Assembly (NCBI GenBank): GCA_934511365.1
Contig: CAKSWC010000005.1
Location: forward strand, 1 to 64,000
Length of the DNA stretch: 64,000 nucleotides
Source: an uncultured Eubacteriales bacterium
GTDB lineage: Bacteria > Bacillota > Clostridia > Oscillospirales > Acutalibacteraceae
Direction: 5' to 3'
Shown: positions 16,988 to 25,514 of the stretch, in pieces
Layout: every line of letters starts with the position of its first letter
Position numbering within the stretch: position 1 is the first letter of the stretch
Translations under genes and position numbers: made by a program
Notes under the pieces: model-generated
What the model was told of the DNA's origin: nothing
Database searches by the model: none
What the model saw: the letters and a program-made list of their open reading frames with translations, nothing else

Positions 16988-18082
16988 GTGAAAGGTCTTT
17001 ATATCCACATTCCGTTCTGCCTTTCAAAATGCGGCTACTGCTCGTTTTTCTCCTTTTCCGCCTCAAAGGAAGCTATGGACGAATATCTTTTTTCGCTCCT
17101 TTCTCATATTAAAGAATGGGGAAAGCGGGAAAAGCTCGCCTTTGATTCGGTCTATTTCGGCGGCGGAACACCGTCCGTTTTCGGCGGAGAAAGGCTTTTT
17201 CGTGTCCTTGCGCAGGTGCGCGAAAGCTTCACCCTCTCTCCGGACTGTGAAATCACGGTTGAGGTCAACCCCTCCTCCGCGAGCGAGGCTCTGTTTTCCT
17301 TTTTAAAAAAAGGCGGGGTCAACCGCATTTCAATGGGTGTTCAGTCCGCCGTAACAAAGGAGCGCCGGGCTATAGGACGAAACAGCAGCTGCGCTCAGGT
17401 CAAGGCGGCTCTTGAGCTTTGCAAAAAGCACGGCATAAAAAATGTTTCGCTTGACCTTATGCTGGGTCTGCCCTTTCAAACGGAAAAAAGCCTTGACGAA
17501 AGTCTTGACTTCATCCTTTCCTCCGGCTGCTGCCACATCAGCGCATATATGCTGAAAATTGAGGAAGGAACGCCGCTTTACAGCAATCAGGCTCTCCTTC
17601 CCCTGCCCGGCGAGGACGCGGTCTGCGATATGTATTTGCAAGTATGCCGCCGTCTGCGTGAAAGCGGCTTTGAGCATTATGAAATTTCAAACTTTGCCCT
17701 TCCGGGCTTTCAAAGCAGGCATAACAACAAATATTGGCTTTGCGAGGAATATCTCGGTCTCGGCCCGTCCGCACACTCATTTTTGAACCGAAAGCGTTTC
17801 TACTATAAAAACAACTTTAACTCCTTTTTAAAAAACGAACCGCCCGTTTTTGACTGCGCGGGCGGAACAAAAGAGGAATTTGTTATGCTTGCTCTGCGGC
17901 TTTCAAGGGGGCTTGTTCTGAGCGAATACGAAAGCCGTTTCGGCGAAGAATTTCCAAAAGAAAAGCTGCTTTTTGCAAAGGAGCTTCAAAAGCACGGCCT
18001 TCTTGAAGCGGACGAAAAAAAAATAAGCCTCACTGAAAAAGGCTTCCTGCTTTCAAATTCAATTATTGAAAAATTCTGTTGA
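16988..18082 (+). CDS. hemW: radical SAM haem chaperone HemW
   Basis: Related to coproporphyrinogen dehydrogenase HemN but shorter, and thought to deliver haem. The radical-SAM cluster motif CX3CX2C is at Cys11, Cys15, Cys18. GGGTPS and the C-terminal HemN-type domain follow. The start codon is GTG at 16988. It lacks the extra N-terminal part of true HemN, so coproporphyrinogen oxidation is unlikely. Confidence 0.93.
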   Translation: MKGLYIHIPFCLSKCGYCSFFSFSASKEAMDEYLFSLLSHIKEWGKREKLAFDSVYFGGGTPSVFGGERLFRVLAQVRESFTLSPDCEITVEVNPSSASEALFSFLKKGGVNRISMGVQSAVTKERRAIGRNSSCAQVKAALELCKKHGIKNVSLDLMLGLPFQTEKSLDESLDFILSSGCCHISAYMLKIEEGTPLYSNQALLPLPGEDAVCDMYLQVCRRLRESGFEHYEISNFALPGFQSRHNNKYWLCEEYLGLGPSAHSFLNRKRFYYKNNFNSFLKNEPPVFDCAGGTKEEFVMLALRLSRGLVLSEYESRFGEEFPKEKLLFAKELQKHGLLEADEKKISLTEKGFLLSNSIIEKFC

Positions 18083-18094
18083 CTTCTCCGGTCA

Positions 18095-18123
18095 TTGACA
18101 AATAATTACCAATATGATATTAT
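18095..18123 (+). promoter_or_regulatory. sigma-A promoter of a convergent RNA pair, plus strand
   Basis: TTGACA (18095-18100), 17 bases, TATTAT (18118-18123). It faces the promoter at 18254-18282 across a two-way terminator. Confidence 0.75.
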
Positions 18124-18129
18124 ATATTG

Positions 18130-18205
18130 GGTGCCGGATTAATAAGTTTTTCGCATAACACAAGAAACACCGCCCCATCCACTTGGCGGTGTTTCTTAAT
18201 TAAAC
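18130..18205 (+). ncRNA. putative short RNA, plus strand of ORF-less pair
   Basis: Predicted RNA of about 75 nt that starts near GGGUGCCGG and ends at the hairpin 18163-18198. No ORF is present. The layout copies the type I-like units but without a peptide. Confidence 0.5.
18163..18198. terminator. two-way terminator between facing promoters
   Basis: AAGAAACACCGCC pairs perfectly with GGCGGTGTTTCTT around CCATCCACTT. Confidence 0.85.
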
Positions 18206-18248
18206 ATCAATAAATGGGAGTGAACCGCTTATCGCGGCACTCTCTACA
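18165..18248 (-). ncRNA. putative short RNA, minus strand of ORF-less pair
   Basis: Transcribed from the promoter at 18254-18282 toward the shared terminator. It carries GAGUG...CACUC around CCGC-GAUAA-GCGG and shares GUGCCG with the start of the opposite RNA. The only ATG leads to a three-codon ORF. This could be a decayed toxin-antitoxin unit or a pair of regulatory RNAs. Confidence 0.5.
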
Positions 18249-18253
18249 GTCAT

Positions 18254-18282
18254 AGTATACATTTCCGCTTGAAAATCGTCAA
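18254..18282 (-). promoter_or_regulatory. sigma-A promoter of a convergent RNA pair, minus strand
   Basis: On the minus strand TTGACG (18282-18277), 17 bases, TATACT (18259-18254). Confidence 0.7.
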
Positions 18283-18312
18283 GCGTTTTTTGCTATAAAG
18301 GAGGTTTTCTCA

Positions 18313-19449
18313 ATGAAACCGTTCGGTCTTGTTCTTGCCGGCGGAGGCGGAAAGGGCGCCTATCAAATTGGCGCCTGGAAAGCCATGCGCGAGATCGGCG
18401 TTCGCTTTGACGCGATTGCCGGCGTTTCAATCGGCTCAATCAACGGCGCACTCATTGCCGCCGATGACTTTAAAGCCGCAAGCGAGCTTTGGAATAACAT
18501 TTCACTTGACAAGGGCGTGCATTTTTCCGAGCCTCTCCCCGACCCTGAAAACCTTTTCAGCACCAAAAACTGGGGCGTCCTTTTCAAGGAATTTGTCCGC
18601 AACGGCGGCTTTGACGCGTCTCCGGTCAAGGACTTCCTTTCCGGATATATTGACGAAAAAAAGGTCAGGGCGGCAAAAATTCCGTTCGGTCTTGTTGCGG
18701 TTCAAATGACCCAAGGTGTTGCCGCAAGAGAGATTTTTATTGACGAAATTCCAAACGGCCAGCTTGTTGACTATCTCCTTGCCTCGTCAAACATTCCGCT
18801 TGCAAACAACATTGGTCCCGAGGGTGAAAAATTCCTTGACGGCGGCGTCTATGACAACACACCCGTTGCAATGCTCAAAAAGCACGGCTATAACCGCCTT
18901 GTTGTTATTGACATTTCAACCATCAAAGGCGTCAACCACAGCCTCGATTTCCTCAATTCAAATGTTGTTTACATCCGGCCTTATAGCATTGACGACCTTG
19001 GAGCGTCGTTTGATTTTGACCCGGAAATGGTCAAAATGCGTATGCTCATGGGCTATTACGACGCAAAAAAAGCCTTTTCATATCTCAGCGGAAAAATTTT
19101 CTATTTCTCACCGAAAACATTTAAAAACATGGTTCTTGAATACTCGGCGGACACGGTGAGCCAACTTGAGGAACTTGCCTATGAACTGAAAGTTGACCGC
19201 CTTTGTGTATACACCCAAAAGCAGTTCCTTGCGGCGGTGAAAAAAGCCTTTGAAGAAAAGAACGCCGAGGAAGAAGAAAAAGAGCGCGAAAAAGAAAAGC
19301 CAAAGGAAAACAGCAAGGAGAAAGAAAAAGAGAAAGACAAGGAAAAAGAAAAGGAGAGCACCCATGGCTCGCTTTTCCGCTTCTTCTTTCAAAAAAAGGA
19401 CGAGAAAGACTTTGACGAGGCGATTGCCCTGCTCCAAAAGCTTCCGTAA
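18313..19449 (+). CDS. patatin-like phospholipase with charged C-terminal tail
   Basis: Patatin-fold acyl hydrolase. The oxyanion loop GGGGKGAY is at 10-17, the nucleophile Ser39 in GVSIGS, and the catalytic Asp176 in FLDGGVYDN, so the Ser-Asp dyad is intact. No signal peptide is seen, so it is cytoplasmic or membrane-associated. Residues about 316-350 are a Lys/Glu-rich low-complexity stretch, probably an extended helix, ahead of a short conserved end. GGAGG precedes ATG. A second, different patatin is at 54769. Confidence 0.9.
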   Translation: MKPFGLVLAGGGGKGAYQIGAWKAMREIGVRFDAIAGVSIGSINGALIAADDFKAASELWNNISLDKGVHFSEPLPDPENLFSTKNWGVLFKEFVRNGGFDASPVKDFLSGYIDEKKVRAAKIPFGLVAVQMTQGVAAREIFIDEIPNGQLVDYLLASSNIPLANNIGPEGEKFLDGGVYDNTPVAMLKKHGYNRLVVIDISTIKGVNHSLDFLNSNVVYIRPYSIDDLGASFDFDPEMVKMRMLMGYYDAKKAFSYLSGKIFYFSPKTFKNMVLEYSADTVSQLEELAYELKVDRLCVYTQKQFLAAVKKAFEEKNAEEEEKEREKEKPKENSKEKEKEKDKEKEKESTHGSLFRFFFQKKDEKDFDEAIALLQKLP

Positions 19450-19465
19450 CAAACGAATAAGCAAA

Positions 19466-19510
19466 AAGAAAACCGCACATTCGCCGGATATGGCAGATGT
19501 GCGGTAATTT
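19466..19510. terminator. two-way terminator between patatin gene and gdhA
   Basis: AAAACCGCACAT pairs with ATGTGCGGTAATTT around TCGCCGGATATGGCAG. The two genes converge on it. Confidence 0.7.
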
Positions 19511-19531
19511 AATCTTCAATCAAAAGTGCAA

Positions 19532-20875
19532 TCAGATAAGACCCTGGAACATCATTGCGTTTGCAACCTTTTCAAAGCCTGCAATGTTTGCGCCGGCAAC
19601 AAGGTCATAACCGAGGCCGTTTTCTTCGGCGGCCCTTGCGCTTTCATCGTGGATGTTCTTCATGATGGCATAAAGCTTTTCGTCAACCTCTTCAGCCGTC
19701 CAGGTGTATCTCATGGAGTTCTGGCTCATTTCAAGGGCGGAAACGGCAACTCCGCCGGCGTTTGCAGCCTTTGAGGGAGCAACGCCTCTGAGGTTCTTTT
19801 TGAGATACTCCAAAGCCTCGTTTGTTGTCGGCATATTTGAAACCTCAACATAATACTGAGTGCCGTTTTCAACAATCTGCTTTGCTTCTTCAATGCCGAC
19901 CTCGTTCTGGGTTGCGCAAGGCATAACAATGTCTGCCTTAACGCCCCACGGCTTTTCGCCGGGGAAGAACTTTGCGCCGAACTTTTCGGCGTAATCCTTG
20001 AGCTTTATATTGGAGCAGGCGCGGATTTTGAGGAGGTAGTCAATCTTTTCATCGGTGTTAACGCCGTCCTCGTCAAGAACATAACCGTCCGAACCGGAGA
20101 TTGTGAGAACCTTTGCGCCAAGCTCGTTGAGCTTTTTGATTACGCCCCAGGAAACATTGCCGTAACCGGAAACAACAGCGGTCTTTCCCTTAACGGTATC
20201 ACCGAAGTGCTTGAGCATTTCAATGGTATAATAGACCGCGCCGTAGCCCGTGGCCTCCGGGCGGACGTATGAGCCGCCGTATGACATACTCTTTCCGGTG
20301 AGTACGCCGTTTTCAAAAACGCCCTTAACGCGGCGGTACCAGCCGTAAAGGAAGCCTATCTCCCTTTCGCCAACGCCGATGTCGCCGGCGGGAACGTCAA
20401 CGTCCGGCCCGATGTGCTTATAAAGCTCTGTCATGAAGCTCTGGCAGAAGCGCATGATTTCCGCATCGCTTTTTCCGTGGGGGTCAAAGTCGCTTCCGCC
20501 CTTTGCGCCGCCGATGGGCAGGCCGGTGAGGCTGTTTTTGAAGGTCTGCTCAAAGCCGAGGAACTTAACAAGACCCTGATAGACCGACGGATGGAAGCGC
20601 AGACCGCCCTTATAAGGTCCGATTGCGCCGTTGAACTGAACTCTGTAGCCGCGGTTGACCCGAACATTTCCGCCGTCGTCAACCCAAGTGACACGGAAGG
20701 AGACGATTCTTTCCGGCTCAACAAGTCTTTCAAGCAGAGCGGCCTTTTCAAACTCCGGATGCTTTTCAACATACGGCGCAAGCGAGGTGAGAACCTCGGT
20801 AACGGTCTGGATAAATTCGGGCTCGCCCGCATTTTTCTTTTTAACGTCCTCAATGACGCGGCTGATGTAATCCAT
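19532..20875 (-). CDS. gdhA: glutamate dehydrogenase, NADP-type
   Basis: Fixes ammonia onto 2-oxoglutarate to make glutamate, or the reverse. About 447 residues, normal for the hexameric bacterial enzyme. PIGGAKGGSDFDP holds the catalytic Lys region, and VSGYGNVSWGVIKKL is the nucleotide-binding Rossmann turn. The ATG at 20875 is preferred; a TTG two codons earlier is possible, since AAGGAG lies upstream of both. Single-gene unit. The NADP preference is by similarity to anabolic GdhA. Confidence 0.95.
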   Translation of the reverse strand: MDYISRVIEDVKKKNAGEPEFIQTVTEVLTSLAPYVEKHPEFEKAALLERLVEPERIVSFRVTWVDDGGNVRVNRGYRVQFNGAIGPYKGGLRFHPSVYQGLVKFLGFEQTFKNSLTGLPIGGAKGGSDFDPHGKSDAEIMRFCQSFMTELYKHIGPDVDVPAGDIGVGEREIGFLYGWYRRVKGVFENGVLTGKSMSYGGSYVRPEATGYGAVYYTIEMLKHFGDTVKGKTAVVSGYGNVSWGVIKKLNELGAKVLTISGSDGYVLDEDGVNTDEKIDYLLKIRACSNIKLKDYAEKFGAKFFPGEKPWGVKADIVMPCATQNEVGIEEAKQIVENGTQYYVEVSNMPTTNEALEYLKKNLRGVAPSKAANAGGVAVSALEMSQNSMRYTWTAEEVDEKLYAIMKNIHDESARAAEENGLGYDLVAGANIAGFEKVANAMMFQGLI

Positions 20876-21154
20876 AATCAAAACAACTCCTTAAAAGGAT
20901 AATACCTGAAACAAAAAATCTGCCGCTATTACCACTTTAAATTAATACAGTAATAATTTTATCGCAAAACGGCAGTTCAAGTCAACGATAAAAACAAACA
21001 AAAAAACTCAACTTTGAAAGCCCCGTTGCAACCGTTTTACCAATGAGCGGCGGCTCACCCCGGTGAGCCGGGATTCACCGGGGTGATAAGGGCGCAATGC
21101 GCACCGAAAGCTTTTTTCGGCGCATATATACGCGATAAATTTTTCCGTTATTAC

Positions 21155-21183
21155 TTGAAGTTATTGTTTTTATTTGGTATAAT
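21155..21183 (+). promoter_or_regulatory. promoter of structured RNA / BspA-like gene
   Basis: TTGAAG (21155-21160), 17 bases, TATAAT (21178-21183). The start falls at the foot of the long hairpin that follows. Confidence 0.7.
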
Positions 21184-21187
21184 GTGT

Positions 21188-21322
21188 GTACCACACAAAA
21201 ACTCAATATTTTTATGCCTATAGATAGAAGTGCGCGTTTTTACTTTTGGTAAAAATGCAGACTTCCTTTTTCGCATTCCTACTATCTATAGGTAACCGTG
21301 AATGAGTTTTTTGTGTGGTAGC
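21188..21322 (+). ncRNA. long rod-like leader RNA of unknown class
   Basis: Nested pairings: GTACCACACAAAAACTCA with TGAGTTTTTTGTGTGGTA, CCTATAGATAG with CTATCTATAGG, GAAGTGC with GCAGACTTC, and TTTTTAC with GTAAAAA. Together they make one rod of about 135 nt. It could be an independent small RNA, a cis-regulator of the gene at 21450, or a palindromic element. I know no matching family. Confidence 0.55.
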
Positions 21323-21343
21323 AAAACGAAGTTTGTGTTTTTC

Positions 21344-21377
21344 GTGTGTGCATTCTTCGGTTTGCACACACTTTTTT
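21344..21377 (+). terminator. intrinsic terminator after the rod-like RNA
   Basis: GTGTGTGC pairs with GCACACAC around ATTCTTCGGTTT and is followed by a T-rich tract. It lies about 70 bases before the repeat-protein gene, so it either ends a small RNA or controls readthrough. Confidence 0.7.
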
Positions 21378-21449
21378 ATTTTTAAGGAGGGTTGAAAAGA
21401 CAGAAAGGATTAAACCACACGAAAAATAAAATCGAAAGGATAAAACGGA

Positions 21450-23687
21450 ATGAAAAAAACTATTAAAAAATCATTGGCGGTTTTCATGGCATTACTCATG
21501 CTTGCTTGCACCGTGCCAATGACTATAGGAGCAAGCGATGAAAAATTAACAGAAGGCTACTATGCCTACACTGTTGAAAACGGTAAAGCAAGTATTATTG
21601 ATTGTGATGAAAGTATAAACGTTGACGTTATTATTCCGGATACCCTTGGCGGTTATCCGGTGACAAACATCGGCGATTCTGCATTCGAATATTGCACCGA
21701 CTTGACAAGTATAACTATTCCGGATGGCGTAACAAGCATTGGCGATGATGCATTCGAGAATTGCACCGGCTTGACAAGCGTTACAATCGGCAACAGCGTA
21801 ACAAGCATTGGTATTGGTGCATTATACCGTTGCACCAGCTTGACAAGCATAACAATTCCGAACAGCGTAACAAGCATCGGCGCTGATGCATTCAGCAGTT
21901 GCACCGGCTTGACAAGCATAACCGTTAGCTCCGGAAACAAAGTATATCATAGTGAGAATAATTGTATCATTAATACGGGAGTAAAAGAACTTGTTTTGGG
22001 CTGTAAAAACAGTGTTATTCCGTCAGACGGAAGCGTAACAAGCATCGGCTATTCTGCATTCCGTGGCTGCACCGGCTTGGCAAGCATAACAATTCCGGAC
22101 GGCGTAACAAGTATAGACAGTTATGCATTCTACCGTTGCACCGGCTTGACAAGCGTAACAATCGGCAACAGCGTAACAAGCATCAACTCTTCTACATTCG
22201 AGGGTTGCACCGGCTTGACAAGCATAACCGTTAGTCCCGGAAACAAAGTATATCATAGCGAGAATAATTGCATTATTAACACAAAAAGAAAAGAGCTTAT
22301 TTTGGGTTGTAAAAACAGTGTTATTCCGTCAGACGGAAGTGTAACGAGCATCGGCTCTTCTGCATTCAGGTATTGCACCGGCTTGACAAGCGTAACAATT
22401 CCGGACAGCGTAACAAGCATCGGCTATTCTGCATTCAACGATTGCACCGGCTTGACAAGCATAACTATTCCAGACAGTGTAACAAGCATCGATGAGTATG
22501 CATTCAGCGGTTGCACCGGCTTGACAAGCATAACAATTCCGGACAGCGTAACAAGCATCGGCTATGAAGCATTTTCCGGTTGCACCGGCTTGACAAGCAT
22601 AACCGTTAGTCCCGGAAACAAAGTATATCATAGTGAGAATAATTGTATCATTGATACAGAAGAAAAGGAGCTTGTTGTCGGATTCAAAAACAGTGTTATT
22701 CCGTCAGACGGAAGTGTAACAAGCATCGGCTATCGCGCATTCGATGATTGCACCGGCTTGACAAGTATAACAATTCCGAACAGCATAACGAGCATCGGCT
22801 CTTCTGCATTCAGGTATTGCACCGGCTTGACAAGCATAACAATTCCGAACAGCGTAACAAGCATCGGTGATTTGGCATTCTATGGCTGCACCGGCTTGAC
22901 AAGTATAACTATTCCGGACAGTGTAACAAGCATAGGCCGTTCTGCATTCTGCGGTTGCACCGGCTTGACAAGTATAACAATTCCGAACAGTGTAACAAGC
23001 ATCGGTGAGTATGCCCTTGGATATTATTATGATGAAGAAAATGATGTCACTGCAAAAGTTTCTGACTTTGTTATTCATGGCTTCACAGGCACCGTTGCCG
23101 AATCATATGCCAACGAAAACGGTTTCACTTTCACTCCTCTTGAAGATGATGAAAACGAAGCCAAAAATGAATCAACCGGAATTTCTATTATTTACCCTGA
23201 TAATGCTTATAGCAATGATATCCAATTAAACGTCTCGGTTGTAACCTCCGGAAGTGCTTTCAATGTTCTCAATACCGAAAAAGCCAGCTTCAAAAAATCT
23301 CTTTTTGATATTTCAACAACAATAAACGGCGAAAAGGTTCAGCCGAACGGTTCTGTCTTTGTAAAAATTCCTCTTCCGGAAGAATACAATGCAGAGAAAA
23401 CATATGTTTATTATGTCACCAACGACGGTAAGCTTGAAAGGATCCCAAGCCGAATTGAAAACGGATACATTATTTTTGAAACGACACATTTCAGTTTCTA
23501 TGCTATCGTTGATGAAACGGAAAAAGAAGAGCCGGTCAATCCGCCGAAGCCCGAAAACCCGAGTAACAACTGCTCCTGCATCTGCCACAAGGGCGGCATT
23601 TCAAAGTTCTTCTATAAAATTGCGCGCTTCTTCTGGAAGCTGTTCAAAACGCATAAGGAATGCTCCTGCGGAGTCATGCATTATTAA
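21450..23687 (+). CDS. BspA-like leucine-rich repeat surface protein
   Basis: 745 residues with a signal peptide (about 1-29). From about 65 to 545 it carries some 16 repeats of 23 residues of the form VTSIG..AF..CTGLTSITIP, the Treponema/BspA-type LRR. Three are followed by a longer insert with GNKVYHSENNCII and NSVIPSDGS, dividing the array into blocks. A beta-rich domain (about 575-695) and a proline-rich linker precede a Cys-rich end: CSCICHKGG, an aromatic helix, then CSCGVMHY. Such proteins usually bind host or bacterial surfaces. No LPXTG is seen; the Cys-rich tail may anchor it. The DNA repeats favour recombination. Confidence 0.9.
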   Translation: MKKTIKKSLAVFMALLMLACTVPMTIGASDEKLTEGYYAYTVENGKASIIDCDESINVDVIIPDTLGGYPVTNIGDSAFEYCTDLTSITIPDGVTSIGDDAFENCTGLTSVTIGNSVTSIGIGALYRCTSLTSITIPNSVTSIGADAFSSCTGLTSITVSSGNKVYHSENNCIINTGVKELVLGCKNSVIPSDGSVTSIGYSAFRGCTGLASITIPDGVTSIDSYAFYRCTGLTSVTIGNSVTSINSSTFEGCTGLTSITVSPGNKVYHSENNCIINTKRKELILGCKNSVIPSDGSVTSIGSSAFRYCTGLTSVTIPDSVTSIGYSAFNDCTGLTSITIPDSVTSIDEYAFSGCTGLTSITIPDSVTSIGYEAFSGCTGLTSITVSPGNKVYHSENNCIIDTEEKELVVGFKNSVIPSDGSVTSIGYRAFDDCTGLTSITIPNSITSIGSSAFRYCTGLTSITIPNSVTSIGDLAFYGCTGLTSITIPDSVTSIGRSAFCGCTGLTSITIPNSVTSIGEYALGYYYDEENDVTAKVSDFVIHGFTGTVAESYANENGFTFTPLEDDENEAKNESTGISIIYPDNAYSNDIQLNVSVVTSGSAFNVLNTEKASFKKSLFDISTTINGEKVQPNGSVFVKIPLPEEYNAEKTYVYYVTNDGKLERIPSRIENGYIIFETTHFSFYAIVDETEKEEPVNPPKPENPSNNCSCICHKGGISKFFYKIARFFWKLFKTHKECSCGVMHY

Positions 23688-23691
23688 TCCA

Positions 23692-23740
23692 TAAAAAGCA
23701 AAGGCGAACCGCTCACACCCGCCGTCCGCCTTTGCATACA
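23692..23740 (+). terminator. hairpin after the BspA-like gene
   Basis: GCAAAGGCG pairs with CGCCTTTGC a few bases past the stop. A second hairpin (AAGCCTG...CAGGCTT) at 23750-23777 precedes the rubredoxin stop on the other strand. Confidence 0.6.
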
Positions 23741-23792
23741 ACTCAAAAGCCTGCCGCGTTTTCAGCGACAGGCTTTAACCTTGCTTTGCTGC

Positions 23793-23945
23793 TTATTCTT
23801 CCTCAAAAGCGTCCTTGCCGAGTCCGCACCAGGGGCAGACCCAGTCTGCCGGAACGTCCTCCCAAGCAGTGCCGGGAGCCACGCCGTTATCGGGATCGCC
23901 GAGTTCGGGGTCGTAAACATAGCCGCAGGGGCAAACGTGTTTCAT
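23793..23945 (-). CDS. rubredoxin
   Basis: A 50-residue electron carrier with one iron held by four Cys: CPCGYVYD near the start and CPWCG near the end. It has the usual GDPDNGVAPGTAWEDVP middle. GGAGG precedes ATG 23945. It lies 27 bases downstream of the rubrerythrin gene and likely supplies it with electrons for peroxide reduction. Confidence 0.95.
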   Translation of the reverse strand: MKHVCPCGYVYDPELGDPDNGVAPGTAWEDVPADWVCPWCGLGKDAFEEE

Positions 23946-23972
23946 ATTAAGTTCCTCCGTGATTTAAAGTGA

Positions 23973-24503
23973 TTATTTGAAATATCTGTTAAGAAGTCCT
24001 TCAAAGGCTTTTCCGTGTCTCGCTTCGTCGCGAGCCATTTCATGAACGGTGTCATGAATCGCGTCAAGGCCGAGTTCCTTCGCCTTCTTTGCAAGCTCGG
24101 TCTTTCCGAGGGTTGCGCCGTTTTCCGCGGCAACTCTCATCTCAAGGTTCTTCTTGGTGCTGTCGGTGATAACCTCGCCGAGAAGCTCCGCAAACTTTGC
24201 CGCGTGCTCAGCTTCTTCATAAGCAGCCTTTTCCCAGTAGAGGCCGATTTCCGGATAGCCCTCTCTGTGGGCAACTCTTGCCATTGCAAGATACATTCCA
24301 ACCTCGGTGCATTCGCCGTTGAAGTTTGCGCGCAGTCCTTCAAGAATTTCTTCCGGAGCGTCCTTTGCAACGCCGACAATGTGCTCGGCAGCCCAGGTGA
24401 CGGCGTTTTCCTCGCGGACTTTCATTTTTGCTTTGCAGATCGGGCAGATTTCGGTGGGATCGTCGGTCTCATAACCGCAAACGGGGCAATAATACTTTTT
24501 CAT
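23973..24503 (-). CDS. rubrerythrin with N-terminal rubredoxin domain (reverse type)
   Basis: Peroxide-reducing diiron protein. The rubredoxin-like part is first (CPVCGYE and CPICK within residues 1-25) and the ferritin-like four-helix domain second, with Glu/His ligands in GECTEVGMYL, EEAEHAAKF and DEARHGKAFE. This reversed order is typical of clostridial enzymes induced by oxygen. ATG 24503 follows GGAGG. The gene sits between perR-like and rubredoxin genes on one strand, a peroxide-defence operon. Confidence 0.93.
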   Translation of the reverse strand: MKKYYCPVCGYETDDPTEICPICKAKMKVREENAVTWAAEHIVGVAKDAPEEILEGLRANFNGECTEVGMYLAMARVAHREGYPEIGLYWEKAAYEEAEHAAKFAELLGEVITDSTKKNLEMRVAAENGATLGKTELAKKAKELGLDAIHDTVHEMARDEARHGKAFEGLLNRYFK

Positions 24504-24545
24504 TTTAAAAACCTCCAAAATTGAAATTTGAATTGATATATTGAA

Positions 24546-24926
24546 TCACTCACCGCTGTTTTTACATTCGGGGCAGATTCCGAAAAGCTGTAAATTGCAG
24601 GAGCGTATTTCACCGTCAAAATCCTTGAAGAGCGTGCACAGTCCTTCGCCCGTCTTGGATTTGAGGTCGATTATCTTTTTACACCGCTGACAGATGAAGT
24701 GATAATGCTCACTTATGTCCGCGTCAAAGCGGTCACCGCAGTCAGTGTGAAATTTGATGATTTTCCCCTCACCCTCAAGCACTTTCAGGTTTCGATAAAC
24801 CGTTGCAAGGCTCAGTGCCGGGTACTCACCCTTGAGATCGAAGAAAAGCTGCTCGGCCGTCGGGTGGTCTTTTCTTGACCGGAGAGAGTTCAGAATAGCA
24901 TCACGCTGGCGGCTGCTTTTGAGCAT
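24546..24926 (-). CDS. perR: Fur-family repressor, PerR-like
   Basis: 126-residue metal-dependent repressor. The winged helix includes HPTAEQLFFDLK and LATVYRNLKVLEGEG. HYHFICQRC and CPEC give the structural zinc Cys4 site, and His/Asp residues could bind the sensing metal. ATG 24926 is chosen because GGAG lies upstream; the longer frame would run through the operator. Its position ahead of rubrerythrin and rubredoxin points to a peroxide rather than iron regulator. Fur or Zur identity is not excluded. Confidence 0.85.
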   Translation of the reverse strand: MLKSSRQRDAILNSLRSRKDHPTAEQLFFDLKGEYPALSLATVYRNLKVLEGEGKIIKFHTDCGDRFDADISEHYHFICQRCKKIIDLKSKTGEGLCTLFKDFDGEIRSCNLQLFGICPECKNSGE

Positions 24927-24942
24927 GGCTTCGTCTCCTTTC

Positions 24943-24971
24943 TCAATAATGATAATCGTTATCATTATTAT
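24943..24971. promoter_or_regulatory. Fur/PerR-type operator
   Basis: ATAATGATAATCGTTATCATTAT is an almost perfect palindrome centred on TGATAATCGTTATCA, close to the Fur/PerR consensus. It lies 20-45 bases before the perR start, so the operon is probably self-regulated. Confidence 0.85.
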
Positions 24972-25074
24972 ACCTGTTTTTTGGATTTTGTCAAGGGTTT
25001 TTGAAAAAATTTTTGGTTTTTCTGTGTTTTTTTAAACCTCGCCTTTTTTGGTTTTCATCTTTTAGGCGTATTTT

Positions 25075-25487
25075 TCAGCAAGCCTCAACAAGAGCCGGAA
25101 TGTTCTCCCCTTCTTTGAGGATATAGGTCTTTTCGCGGTCATGCTCCTTTGTTTTTGCTTTGAGACTGTTTGCGTCCTCCTTGCGCTTGATTTTATCGGG
25201 AAAAATTGTGTAATGAACATTCACGCCCTCGGCGGTGAGCAGAGCTTGGCGAAAGTTTTTTCTCCCGTTTGAGCGAGCCACAAAAGAAGCTGCTCAAGGT
25301 CAAGATTCTTATGAAGAACCTGAGCACCCTTGAACTGCTCAAGCTGCCACAGTCTTTTTCATTTTGAAAGGAACGGGCGGACGGATACCTTTGAAAACTA
25401 AAAGTCTTTAACGCTTTTTTTGCTGAAAACAATTTTGATTATCCTGTCCTCAAGCGCAAGAATATCGTTTTTAATCTTTGAATCCAA
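25075..25487 (-). pseudogene. decayed methyltransferase fragment
   Basis: Reading from TTG 25487, the text DILALEDRIIKIVFSKKS, VSVRPFLSK, LWQLEQFKGAQVLHKNLDL, then (after a frame change near 25260) EHDREKTYILKEGENIPALV matches, from memory, the N-terminal region of a clostridial class I SAM-dependent methyltransferase. Two in-frame stops, one frameshift and the loss of the catalytic domain show a dead copy. No intact copy is in the window. The family assignment should be treated as moderate. Confidence 0.5.
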
Positions 25488-25514
25488 TGTTGAAACACCT
25501 ACTTCATTTGATAA

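Noticed and set aside
21688..23010. Regular DNA repeats that could suggest a CRISPR array
   Set aside because: The repeats are 69-base coding units without unique spacers.
22023..23078. Cys-rich minus-strand ORFs with repeated ACYAVRNCYACQAG words
   Set aside because: They are the reverse reading of the LRR-coding DNA repeats and have no start signals.
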